Source of the DNA: CAZGCA01 sp964524145
Lineage (GTDB): Bacteria; Hydrogenedentota; CAZGCA01
DNA: 57,285 bases
Assembly: GCA_964524145.1 (NCBI GenBank)
Contig: CAZGCA010000033.1
Coordinates: 1-57,285, forward strand
Direction: 5' to 3'
Part shown: positions 7,800-16,600 of the stretch, one piece after another
Numbering within the stretch: position 1 is the stretch's first letter
How the letters are laid out: each line of letters opens with the position of its first letter
Position numbers and translations under genes: made by a program
Notes under the pieces: generated by a model
What the model saw: only the letters and a program-made list of their open reading frames with translations
Databases searched by the model: none
Told to the model about the DNA's origin: nothing

Positions 7800-8275
7800 A
7801 CTGGAAAGGAAAAGGGGATGTGGAGATTAAGGAGATGAGGGGGATGAGTTTTGAGAACGACGCGCTTACCGGGCGAATCATCAACGCCATCATCACGGTG
7901 CATCAACAACTCGGACCGGGGTTCTTGGAGAACATCTACCGCAACGCTCTGACTATCCAGTTGCGAAAACAGGGAATTGATATGGAGGCCGAAAAGACGG
8001 TCATCGTGTATTACGACGGCGAAGAAGTCGGCCGACATCGGATCGATATCCTTGTTGATAACACGGTTGTTCTAGAACTGAAAACTGTAGAAAACCTCGG
8101 TAAAGCACACTACGCTCAGCTGCGATCCTATCTGAAAGCGTCGGGTTGCAAGACAGGGCTGCTGGCCAACTTCGCCGGCGAGACGGCAGATTTCCGCCGG
8201 ATCGATATAGACTAGACAATATCCCCATATCTCCCGCATCCCCCTATCTCCTTCTCTTACACAGCGTATAAAAAA
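7800..8275 (+). mobile_element. Full-length repeat unit carrying the GxxExxY nuclease gene (putative autonomous element)
   Basis: The left arm (AAAGGGGATGTGGAGATTAAGG near 7811, in two parts) and the right arm after the stop (GACTAGACAATATCCCC, then CTTACACAGCGTA at 8256) match the two halves of the short repeat units. The gene lies exactly where the short units have their centre. I infer that this is the parental, coding form and the short units are deletion derivatives, comparable to an autonomous transposable element and its non-autonomous relatives. No terminal target-site duplication could be identified. Confidence 0.55.
7844..8215 (+). CDS. GxxExxY protein (PD-(D/E)XK nuclease superfamily, PDDEXK_3)
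   Basis: A 123-residue protein. The signature G26-x-x-E29-x-x-Y32 lies in the first helices (HQQLGPGFLENIY). A PD-(D/E)XK-type core follows: D68 in HRIDILVDN and E78-x-K80 in VVLELK, with a C-terminal helix region ending GLLANFAGE. These are the expected catalytic and metal-binding residues and look intact. The ATG at 7844 follows AAGGAG (7829-7834), which is part of the purine-rich repeat arm; upstream in-frame codons translate only repeat sequence. The family is widespread and can be multicopy, with no established role. Here the gene ends and flanks are shared with neighbouring repeats, and an 11-bp sequence (CGGATCGATAT) occurs twice in it, at 8039 and 8198. Confidence 0.9.
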   Translation: MSFENDALTGRIINAIITVHQQLGPGFLENIYRNALTIQLRKQGIDMEAEKTVIVYYDGEEVGRHRIDILVDNTVVLELKTVENLGKAHYAQLRSYLKASGCKTGLLANFAGETADFRRIDID

Positions 8276-8410
8276 GAGGGGACATGGAGATGAGGGAGAT
8301 GAGCTGATGGGTTTTTAAGAAGAAATCGGATGGATATGGACTAGACAATATCTCCATATCCCCCACATCCCCACATCTCCTTCTCTTACACAGCATGTAT
8401 GGACGCCGAG
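8256..8410. repeat. Short repeat unit downstream of the nuclease gene, with shared outer flank
   Basis: One 129-bp unit lies between CTTACACAGCGTA at 8256 and its diverged copy CTTACACAGCATG at 8385. It is nearly identical to the unit at 50-178, including the GATGGGTTTTTAAGAAG variant. Right after the array comes TGGACGCCGAG (8400-8410), the same 11 bp that borders the array at 195-205. Confidence 0.9.
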
Positions 8411-8457
8411 TCCCAACCTGCTCCGCCGTGATCCCTCCCGAAACCAACCCTGCCTTC

Positions 8458-8466
8458 TGGTATAAT
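8458..8466 (+). promoter_or_regulatory. Extended -10 promoter of the gntP operon
   Basis: TGG followed by TATAAT (8461-8466) is a perfect extended -10 element. No good -35 hexamer lies 17 bp upstream, as is usual for this promoter class. The start of transcription would be near 8473, about 40 nt before the gene at 8513. Confidence 0.6.
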
Positions 8467-8512
8467 GAACTCTCGTTTGAACCCGAAGAAGCCGATGAAC
8501 TGAGGTGTGTCG

Positions 8513-9856
8513 ATGGGATTAGCCTTGCTGTTAGGGTTGTCGATCCTGTTCATTGTGGTGGCGACAGCCAAGATGAAGATGCACCCGTTCCTGGCGCTGC
8601 TAGTAGCGGCGTTTGGGTTCGGCATTCTGGCAGGCATGCCGCTTACCGATGTCGTAAAGTCGGTCAATACCGGGTTTGGCGGAACAATCGGCTATATCGG
8701 CATCGTCATCCTGGCCGGCTCGATCATCGGCACCTTTCTCGAGAAATCCGGCGGCGCGTACCGTTTGGCAGAGAGCGCTTTGCGCGTCACGGGCGAGAAA
8801 AACGTACCGCTGGCCATGACCATCGTCGGGTACATCGTATCGATGCCGGTCTTCTGCGACTCCGGGTTCGTGCTTCTGGCCCCACTCAACAAGGCGCTTG
8901 CTCGCAAGACAAAAGCTACGCTCGCGGCCGGTGCCATCGCTCTGAGTCTGGGCCTGTACGCGACCCATACCATGGTCCCCCCTACCCCGGGACCGGTAGC
9001 CGCGGCCGGTCTGTTGGGCGCGGACCTGGGCCTGGTCATTCTCTGGGGCGTGGTGGTGAGCGCTATCGCGTCGTTCGCCGGTTGGGTGTTCGCCGTCAAG
9101 ATAGCGGCACGAACCTACATAGCTCCCGACGATGACGCGACCGTGGACAGCGGCACGCCCGTAACGGTCGACGACGCCCCTTCCACAGCGAAGGCGTTGA
9201 TGCCGATCCTCCTGCCAATCGTATTGATCGTTTCCCGGTCCATCGCCGAACTGCCGGCGAAGCCTCTTGGCGAAGGACACGCTGTGGCATTGCTCGGTTT
9301 CTTTGGGCAGCCTACGGTCGCGCTGTTGATCGGTGTACTCTTCTCGTTCATGCTCCCCAAGAAGTTCGACCGGAAAATGCTGTCCGGTTCCGGCTGGGTT
9401 GGCGAGGCCGTGTTGGCCGCTGCCACCATCATTATCATCACCGGCGCGGGAGGTGCGTTCGGCAAAGTGCTCCAGAATTCCGGCATAGCCGATCTCATTG
9501 GCGGAACACTCAAAGGCCACGAACACATAGGCGTTTGGCTGCCTTTTGTGATCGCTGCCGGCATCAAGACCGCCCAGGGATCGTCCACGGTTGCCATCAT
9601 AACCACCGCAGGGCTGATGGCGCCGTTGTTGGGGTCGCTCGGATTGAGCGGTGATACGGCAAAAGCGCTCGTGGTCGTCGCCATCGGTGCCGGCGCGATG
9701 GTGGTCTCCCACGCCAACGACAGCTATTTCTGGGTCGTGACCCAGTTCTCAAAGATGAGCGTGAACCAGGGGTACCGTCTCCAGACCCTCGGCACATTGG
9801 TGGAAGGCGCGGCGGCCGCCCTGGCAATATGGGTTATCAGCCTGTTTGTTCTTTAG
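8513..9856 (+). CDS. GntP family gluconate/sugar-acid:H+ symporter
   Basis: A 447-residue permease with about 12-14 membrane segments. Family features: an N-terminal KMHPFLALLVAAFGFGILAG motif, GTFLEKSGGA near 85, the VSMPVFCDSGFVLLAPL motif near 120, HTMVPPTPGPVAAAG near 158, and a C-terminal half with KTAQGSSTVAIITTAG and SHANDSYFWVV. GntP proteins import gluconate and related sugar acids with protons. ATG at 8513 is preferred over the GTG at 8507 because GAGG (8502-8505) is better spaced. It is the first gene of an operon; the next gene starts 11 nt after its stop. The link with a GH99-like protein suggests import of a sugar acid or aldonate from glycan breakdown. Confidence 0.95.
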   Translation: MGLALLLGLSILFIVVATAKMKMHPFLALLVAAFGFGILAGMPLTDVVKSVNTGFGGTIGYIGIVILAGSIIGTFLEKSGGAYRLAESALRVTGEKNVPLAMTIVGYIVSMPVFCDSGFVLLAPLNKALARKTKATLAAGAIALSLGLYATHTMVPPTPGPVAAAGLLGADLGLVILWGVVVSAIASFAGWVFAVKIAARTYIAPDDDATVDSGTPVTVDDAPSTAKALMPILLPIVLIVSRSIAELPAKPLGEGHAVALLGFFGQPTVALLIGVLFSFMLPKKFDRKMLSGSGWVGEAVLAAATIIIITGAGGAFGKVLQNSGIADLIGGTLKGHEHIGVWLPFVIAAGIKTAQGSSTVAIITTAGLMAPLLGSLGLSGDTAKALVVVAIGAGAMVVSHANDSYFWVVTQFSKMSVNQGYRLQTLGTLVEGAAAALAIWVISLFVL

Positions 9857-9867
9857 GGAGAGGCGAC

Positions 9868-10794
9868 ATGGACGCAGCAGAAGCTGTCGAGAAACGGTAT
9901 GACGGGACAGTCGCAGTATGGTTCTCGAGCCATTACCAAATCGACACACGCGACTGGGACAATATCGAGGAGTTCGGCGGACCGTATCACCCGCTCGACG
10001 GCTACTATCGCAGCGACGATCCGTCCGTCATCGAGAAACAACTCCATGACATGCGCCGTGCCGGCATCGACGCGATCGTGTATGACGTCTTCTCGACAGG
10101 CAAATGGGACCTCACCGATCTGCCCAAGGACAAGACACTAAAGCTGCTTGTCGAGGCGCTGTCTGACCAGGAGCATGAGCCCCGGAAGCTCCAGCTCATT
10201 ATCTGGCTCGAGAAGTATCTCGGCAACCCGACCGTCGAACAGTACGATTACGCGTTGGACTACGTTCGCGACCACCTGGCGGATCGCGACTTCTACTTCC
10301 GTTACAACGGCAAGCCGCTCGTCGTGACGTTCCTGAACGGTCGAAACGACGCTATCAACGAGATCGAATGCAAGACCACCGACATCGAGATACGACGCAT
10401 CCGCCCGTACTACTCCGATGTATGGTGCTACGTGGACTTCTACCCCCAACCGATGAACAGGGAATGGATGGTTGTCAGCCCGGGTTTCGACGACTACCTC
10501 GAGAACGCCTACGTTGCAAGACATGTCCAGAAAAACGAGAGCGCGGACCTCGAAGAGATTCGTGGAAGACGGCTTTTTGCCGATCGGGAAGACGGGGCGT
10601 TCTTCGAGAAACAGATACTGCGTGCCAGACACGTCGACCCGGCCATCATATTCATCTCGGGCTGGAACGACTGGCAATACGGAAACCAGATCGAGCCGTC
10701 CGTCGAATACGAGTACACCTACGTCGATCTCGCTGCAAAGCTGTTGGGACGCTCGAAAGACACCAGGCCATACAGAAAGTCAAGCGATAGCTGA
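9868..10794 (+). CDS. Cytoplasmic GH99-like (WbsX-type) protein
   Basis: A 308-residue protein with no signal peptide, starting at the ATG at 9868 after GGGAGAGG. It covers a single TIM-barrel of the GH99-like/WbsX group: AVWFSSHYQIDTRDWDNIEEF near the N-terminus (in two parts), RRAGIDAIVYDVFSTGKWD near 65, YFRYNGKPLVVTFLNG near 145, and the signature IFISGWNDWQYGNQIEPS near 260. Such domains occur in glycoside hydrolases and in proteins tied to surface polysaccharides. It sits between a permease and an exported phosphoesterase, 11-13 nt from each, so it is clearly in one operon. Compared with the secreted relative at 5241 it lacks both export signal and binding domain, which suggests it acts on imported material. 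Substrate unknown. Confidence 0.8.
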   Translation: MDAAEAVEKRYDGTVAVWFSSHYQIDTRDWDNIEEFGGPYHPLDGYYRSDDPSVIEKQLHDMRRAGIDAIVYDVFSTGKWDLTDLPKDKTLKLLVEALSDQEHEPRKLQLIIWLEKYLGNPTVEQYDYALDYVRDHLADRDFYFRYNGKPLVVTFLNGRNDAINEIECKTTDIEIRRIRPYYSDVWCYVDFYPQPMNREWMVVSPGFDDYLENAYVARHVQKNESADLEEIRGRRLFADREDGAFFEKQILRARHVDPAIIFISGWNDWQYGNQIEPSVEYEYTYVDLAAKLLGRSKDTRPYRKSSDS

Positions 10795-10807
10795 AAGGAG
10801 AAGGGTC

Positions 10808-12604
10808 GTGAGAAGAAACTTTTCAAAATCGTTCGGTCTTGCACTTTCGTTCGCGTTCGTGTTCTGCCTGTCCATACCGGTGTCCGCGGAAACGTCTGTC
10901 AAGGACACGATGGACGGCATTGTCACGCGTTTCTACGCCAATCTCGACGGAGAAGCGCTATCCATGTTAACCCAGGAAAAGGTGCTCGAGCTCATCACCG
11001 ACGAAGAGCGTGATGTTCTCGCCACAAGATACTGGTACTTCGACGTCAACGTACCCGTGGTGGTCTCGGTCATTCGAAACGTCGACCAGCCCGTGATGCC
11101 GTTCTGGCTCGTCGAGACCGGGTTTGAAAAGACGGATCTGGTTGTGAAGAACACCGAGACCTGGGCGTTCGAAGTGTGGCAGAAAAAGTTCGACGCGGGC
11201 CGGGTGGAACTCGGAATCAACGGATTCGACATGCATCGAACGGTCTACTTCGTCTGTGTGGCCCCGCAGGATCCCCGGACAAAGGTCGAAATCACCAACC
11301 TCTTCCCTGCGAACGAGGCCGTCATCGAGATGAAGGGTGGGGCCTGGATGTATCGCGACTGGGACAGTCTGTACATCAAGGAACTGCCTGCGTCTCTCGA
11401 GAACCAGCTTCTGCTGACCACGTATCGAGGCCGGGCCCGCGAAGCCCACCTCGTTGGCGCGTTCCGCAAAACACCGTTCCCGTCGTCGGCCGAACCGGAC
11501 CATGTTGCGTTGACCTGGAACGAGGATCCGTGCACGACCCAGACCGTCCAGTGGCGTACCAACACCGACGTCGAGAACGGCGTGGTGCGGTATCGCCCGA
11601 AGGATGCGGACATCGACGCGTTTGTCGAGGTTCGCGCGAAACGTGAACTCATCGAAGATCGGCCGCTCATGAACGACCGGTACGCGTACCGGCACACCGC
11701 CGTTCTGCGAGGCCTGCGTCCGGCCACCACGTACGTATACGCCGTGGGGTCTACCGACAACGACACCTGGACCGAGAAGGCCGAGTTTACCACGGCGCCC
11801 GATGGCGACCCTCCCTTCTCGTTCGTCTACTTCGGCGACACCCACCGTTCGCCGATTTGGGGTCGTCTGCTGCACGCGGCGGACAAGCGTCACCCCGAAA
11901 CCGCCTTCTACGTCATCGCGGGCGACCTCGTGAACACGGGACTGTTTCGCGACGATTGGGACCAGTTCCTTGAATACTCGAGCGGAGTCTTCAACCGGAA
12001 ACCCATCGCATTCTCTCTCGGCAATCACGACGATCAGGACGGCCTGGGCGCCTGGATGCCGCTGGCGCTCTTCGCGTTCCCCGAGAACGGCCCCACAGGC
12101 ATCGAGCCCGAACGCACCTACAGTTTCCGGTACGGCAATGTGTTGTTCCTAGTGTTGGACGTGGGCACCTCGCCGTACGTCCAGGCGAAATGGATGGAGG
12201 AGCAATTGGCGAGCACGGACGCCACGTGGAAGATAGGCGTCTACCATTTCCCCATGTATTCGTTTCCGGAGGACGACGAATACGGAGCGATTCGTCGCAG
12301 GTGGGAGAAAGTTTTCGCAGAACATCATCTCGACATGATGTTTCAGGGACACGTTCACTACTATCTGCGGACACGCCCGATGAAGAGCGGCCGGCCCGTC
12401 GCCTCGCCTGCCGACGGCACCATCTATCTCATCTCGGTAGGGTTGCCGGGCCGTCAACGCCCCCGCAAACTGCCTGGCCACGTCGAGAAATACATGAGCG
12501 GCGGACCCTGGTACCAGAAACTCGACGTCGACGGCAACAAGCTTGTCTACCGCGCCTACGATGCGGACGGCAACGTGTGCGACGAGTTCAAAATCGAGAA
12601 ATAG
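10808..12604 (+). CDS. Exported calcineurin-like (purple acid phosphatase-type) metallophosphoesterase
   Basis: A 598-residue protein starting at GTG 10808 after AAAGGAGAAGG. Residues 1-27 are a Sec signal peptide (ALSFAFVFCLSIPVSAE). Residues about 30-225 are an unassigned region. Residues about 228-330 form a fibronectin-III-like purple acid phosphatase N-terminal domain (HVALTWNEDP, then LRPATTYVYAVGS). The catalytic domain runs from about 337: GDTH, GDLVNTG near 374, GNHDD near 405, VYHFPMYS near 480 and GHVHYY near 514, so all metal-ligand motifs are present. It is the last gene of the gntP operon. It may release phosphate from phosphorylated glycans or other esters; this is inferred from the company it keeps. 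Confidence 0.88.
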   Translation: MRRNFSKSFGLALSFAFVFCLSIPVSAETSVKDTMDGIVTRFYANLDGEALSMLTQEKVLELITDEERDVLATRYWYFDVNVPVVVSVIRNVDQPVMPFWLVETGFEKTDLVVKNTETWAFEVWQKKFDAGRVELGINGFDMHRTVYFVCVAPQDPRTKVEITNLFPANEAVIEMKGGAWMYRDWDSLYIKELPASLENQLLLTTYRGRAREAHLVGAFRKTPFPSSAEPDHVALTWNEDPCTTQTVQWRTNTDVENGVVRYRPKDADIDAFVEVRAKRELIEDRPLMNDRYAYRHTAVLRGLRPATTYVYAVGSTDNDTWTEKAEFTTAPDGDPPFSFVYFGDTHRSPIWGRLLHAADKRHPETAFYVIAGDLVNTGLFRDDWDQFLEYSSGVFNRKPIAFSLGNHDDQDGLGAWMPLALFAFPENGPTGIEPERTYSFRYGNVLFLVLDVGTSPYVQAKWMEEQLASTDATWKIGVYHFPMYSFPEDDEYGAIRRRWEKVFAEHHLDMMFQGHVHYYLRTRPMKSGRPVASPADGTIYLISVGLPGRQRPRKLPGHVEKYMSGGPWYQKLDVDGNKLVYRAYDADGNVCDEFKIEK

Positions 12605-12738
12605 GGCGTTCTCCTACTTGCTCCCAGGGTAGACCTTGGGCTGCAACTCTCGCATAGACGCAGCTTGCGCTTCGCCGGAGTTAGCGTCCGCCGATATCCT
12701 TTGCTATTGAGATCGGTCTATCAACGGATCCCAAATCC

Positions 12739-12775
12739 GTCATTGCGAGCCACCTTCAGGTGGCGTGGCAATCTC
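12739..12775. repeat. REP-like palindromic element
   Basis: The element starts GTCATTGCGA and ends GTGGCAATCTC with an inner GCCACC-TTCA-GGTGGC hairpin, giving an imperfect stem of about 15 bp. CATTGCGAG...TGGCAATC palindromes of this type are common dispersed repeats in many bacterial genomes. It lies between two convergent genes and could also act as a transcript-end stem-loop, although no T-run follows. Confidence 0.7.
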
Positions 12776-12814
12776 AGATCGTCCGCTTAAATTCCGTTTG
12801 GCCAGGTTCGACTA

Positions 12815-13582
12815 TCAGCGGAGCGATTCCTGCCCACGGGTTTTGGCTATGCCTATATGTTTAAGCCGCAAAACCAGCAGCGCAGTGCCGGCGATTACCT
12901 GAGCAATCGCCATAATCTGGCCGTACGTGAGCGTTCCCAAGACCATATGGGAATCCCGGACGAATTCGATCAAGAAGCGCATCGCGCCGTAGCCGGTCAG
13001 AAACGAGACAAGAGGAAGACCTGCGACACCTCCATAGACACGACGGAGACGCAGAACGATGAGCAGCGTGAGAAGATGGGCGACGATATCGTAGAGGGCC
13101 CAGAGCTTGAAGGGTTGAAACCAGGGTATGATTCCCAGATCAATCAGAATCCCTGGATTGGCGTTGTTAAACAAGCCGGCGAGGCGGGCAATGGCACCGC
13201 CGACCAGTATGCCTGGAACAAAGGCGTCGGCTTGGCGCAAGACACGACCCCGCACCAAGAGAGACGTGAGGACACTTCCAAGAATCACGCCCCAATATCC
13301 GCCGAACGAGCCGAACGGGAATTCAAGGCGACTATCCGGCATGACGGTTGAACCAGTCGAGTTTGACAGACCGAGTAACCCGTACAACCATGCTCCGAGG
13401 ATTCCGAGGCATGACGCGGCGAGAAGCGCAACAACAGCCCTTGAGCGTTTAGGCACGACGGCGGGATATAAGTTCTGAAACGAGAGGCGCACAAAAAACG
13501 CAAAGGCCACTGCAAGGAAGATTAGATTGACAGAAACAACGAGTGCGCCTACCCGCAGATTCACTTCCGCATTGCCCCACAA
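12815..13582 (-). CDS. Lgt-like (prolipoprotein diacylglyceryl transferase family) membrane protein
   Basis: A 255-residue polytopic membrane protein with about seven hydrophobic segments. The C-terminal part matches the Lgt pattern (LTGYGAMRFLIEFVRD, then LTYGQIMAIAQVIAG, like the usual RFFIEFFR...LTQGQ). The central GGAIARLAGLFNNANPG resembles the region around the Lgt G-R-I-GNF signature but lacks its exact form, and the usual HGG motif is replaced by FGSFGGYWG. It may therefore be a divergent Lgt paralogue rather than the housekeeping enzyme. The start is uncertain: the longest frame begins at TTG (13582) without a visible ribosome-binding site. It is on the same strand as the large surface protein, just downstream of it. 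Confidence 0.7.
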   Translation of the reverse strand: MWGNAEVNLRVGALVVSVNLIFLAVAFAFFVRLSFQNLYPAVVPKRSRAVVALLAASCLGILGAWLYGLLGLSNSTGSTVMPDSRLEFPFGSFGGYWGVILGSVLTSLLVRGRVLRQADAFVPGILVGGAIARLAGLFNNANPGILIDLGIIPWFQPFKLWALYDIVAHLLTLLIVLRLRRVYGGVAGLPLVSFLTGYGAMRFLIEFVRDSHMVLGTLTYGQIMAIAQVIAGTALLVLRLKHIGIAKTRGQESLR

Positions 13583-13642
13583 GGCTCAGGCGCTACCAAG
13601 ACGGCAGCGCCTGAAGCCCCCATCTTTTTCCAAATAAGTCGT

Positions 13643-16600
13643 CTAGATCCGTGCTGTGTGTCTCTTCCTCAGCGCGGCAAAGACGACCGACAACAGCACA
13701 AGCGTGCCAACGACTGACAACCATTGGTCTCGTGAGCCGCTAACTCCAACGTCCAACGTCGCCACGCTCCCTAGTTCCACCTTGATGGCCCGTCCCAGTT
13801 GCAGGACGCCGCTGTGGTTGACCTCTATCTGAATGTAAGTCTGGCCGTCTTCCTCTACCGTAACCCGGCTTTCAGGGACCATCCAGCCTATTACGTTCTC
13901 ACCAAGATACCACCCCTCGTGTTCAGGTGACTCACTGAAGTAGTAGATGTCGAGCTCTTCTACATTGCTTCCTCTGGGGACGGGGATTTGAACCGTCACA
14001 GGCTCCATAAACACGCCCACTGGTCCGATCCGGTAAGCTTCAGAAGCCGGTGCTGCAAGCAACTCCGCCAAAGGATCGATATTGGCTTCCACCTCAACTG
14101 ATGGAGTGTGGTCTGCGAAGGAGCCTTGTTTCTGCACGCCCACACTGAATTCGGCGCTTACGGGGCCAACGATCTCTCCGTCGACCGTTAGCGCACCAGC
14201 CGACATAGTCACGACCGAATGGGTGGGCATAGATTCGACCGGCGAGAAGACTACCCAGCCGTCGGAGCCGTCGTTGGGATCTGTGGGACGCCATACGGCT
14301 TCTTCCACGTACCAACCCTCTGCTTGAACAGTCGCCCAAACTGAATCTGGATCGATCGTCTCATCCGCAGTAAGGCGAAGAGCCAGTTCGCTGAATGGAG
14401 ACACTCGGATGGCCAACCGTTCTTCACCACAAGCGCGTGCAGGCAAGACCTCTTCCTTTAAGCTGTTCTTGAGATACACGCCGCCTTGCCATGGAGGCGG
14501 AAATGGGCCATATTGCCCGACTGTAAGCGTTTTTGGACTGCCTTGAGCGCCGGGCGCGGTGATAGTGATCGTACAGGTGCGGTAGCCATCGACGACGCCA
14601 TAAGAAGAGACGGTCACATAAACCGTCCCGTCATTGGTTCCGCTGGTTGGTGACAGGCTTACCCAACTGCATGACTCAGACACCGTCCAACTCATGGTCC
14701 CACTGCCGGTGTTCTGAATATCGAAGGAGTATGTTCCCCCTGATTCATCCGGGTAGATGCCGGTTCTGCTCACTGACAGAACCTTCGTATCTACCCCCAC
14801 GTGTACCGTCAGGGCTTGGGACCAACCGGACTCGTGGCCTTGGCTGCAGCGTGCCTTCGCCTTGACGTCATACGTACCGACAGATGAATACGAATGTGAC
14901 TGCGGCGATGTCGTCCAGTCCGTCCGTGTCTCAATCCCGTCACCCCAACTAAACATGTACGGCGTCGGGTCCAGAGGATGACCGCAACTGCAACTGCCTC
15001 CGCTTGTGCTGTAGCTGCCTGACTCGCCCACCGCGAGTTCTATCGGCCCGTCCGGCAGGGCCGGCGCGCTCATCGTGCACGGGCATGGTATCCGGACCGT
15101 CTTTCCGTTTGCCTTCTGAGACACGACGCTATGGTCTGCCGAACAACGCGCTTGCACCTCTGGATAGTACGTTCCCGCATCTTGCCATGAGTGGGATGCA
15201 CTCTTCGTCGAAGACCAGTTGGAGTAGCTCCCATCATCCCACTCAATCCTGTACTGCACCGCGTGCCCGCACGAACATAGAGCATCCGGTGCCGTTACAA
15301 CATACGTTAACTCTTCTCCTACATCACCGCATCCAGGCCCGCTGGGGCCGCCCGGCTTGCTCACCGTGTGCGCCGTGACTTGCACCGTCAGACCCGATGA
15401 CCAGCCAGACTCGTGCCCCTGGCTGCACCGCGCCTTCGCCCTGACCATATATGTACCCGCTGATGAATACGAGTGTGACTGCGGCGATGTCGTCCAAGAA
15501 GTCTGGCTCCCGTCTCCCCAATCAAACTTGTAGGGGCTGGAGTGCAGCGGATGACCACAACTGCAACTCCCTCCACTTGTGCTGTAACTGCCAGATGCGG
15601 TCCCGCACAGTTGTGTCGGCCCACTCGGCCTGCTCGGCGCACTCATCGCGCACTGACATGGTATCTCCACCTTCTTTCCGTTCGCTTTCTGAGACACTAC
15701 GCTGTGGTCTACTGAACAACGCGCTTGGACCTTCGGATAGTACACGCCGCAGCTCTGCCATGCGTGAGACGCAGTCTTAGACGACCCCCAGCTGGAGTAA
15801 TTCTCATCGTCCCAGTCAAACCGGTACTGCACCGCATGACCACGCGAACACTCCGCATCTGGCAGCGTCACCACATACGTCAACACTTCTCCCACATCAC
15901 CGGAGCCAGGGCCACTGGGGCCGCCGGGCTTGCTCACTTCGTGTAAAGGAGATATATAGGTGAACCCGTTCGGGATTATATCGGAGATCTGGCTACTGCG
16001 GTTCAGGACTGCAACGTGCACGGTGCCAGTCTGATCGCCGGGAGGCGTTACCACAGTCAACTCGTTCCCACTAATGAACGTCACACTCCCCGACTCGTTG
16101 GGGCCGAACAAAACGCGGGCATCGTCGTCGAAGAACTCACCCAACAGTGTCACAGTGTCACCGCCGACGAGTGCACCCTCCGTCGGGTCAATGTCCAGAA
16201 TCGTGGGCGACTCTGCCAGGTACGTGAACCCGCCAACCAACACGTCGAACAGACCGTCTGGATTACTGACCACAACATCCACCGCCGTATCGCCATAGAC
16301 CGGAAGCGGCCCGGTTATCGTTCCAATGGATGTATTGTCTAGGCTCATAATTGTAGCAGGCCCGCCGCCGATGTCCACAGCCGCGCCTGCCTGGAATCCC
16401 GAGCCGAAGACGATAGCATTAGTGCCGCCGGCCTCGGAGCCCGTTGCAGGGACCACTGAGCCAATTGCCGGTGCTCCCATGATGATCCTCGGCACGTACA
16501 CTCTGAAATCATCCACCTCAATGACCGCGAGACCCTCCTCCTCGGCAACACCGCTGGCGAACTGCTCGAAGATAGTGCCCTCAGGCAGGAACGCGGCGTA

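Noticed and set aside
8600..9712. Large minus-strand frame opposite gntP
   Set aside because: A shadow frame of a strongly supported membrane-protein gene in GC-rich sequence.
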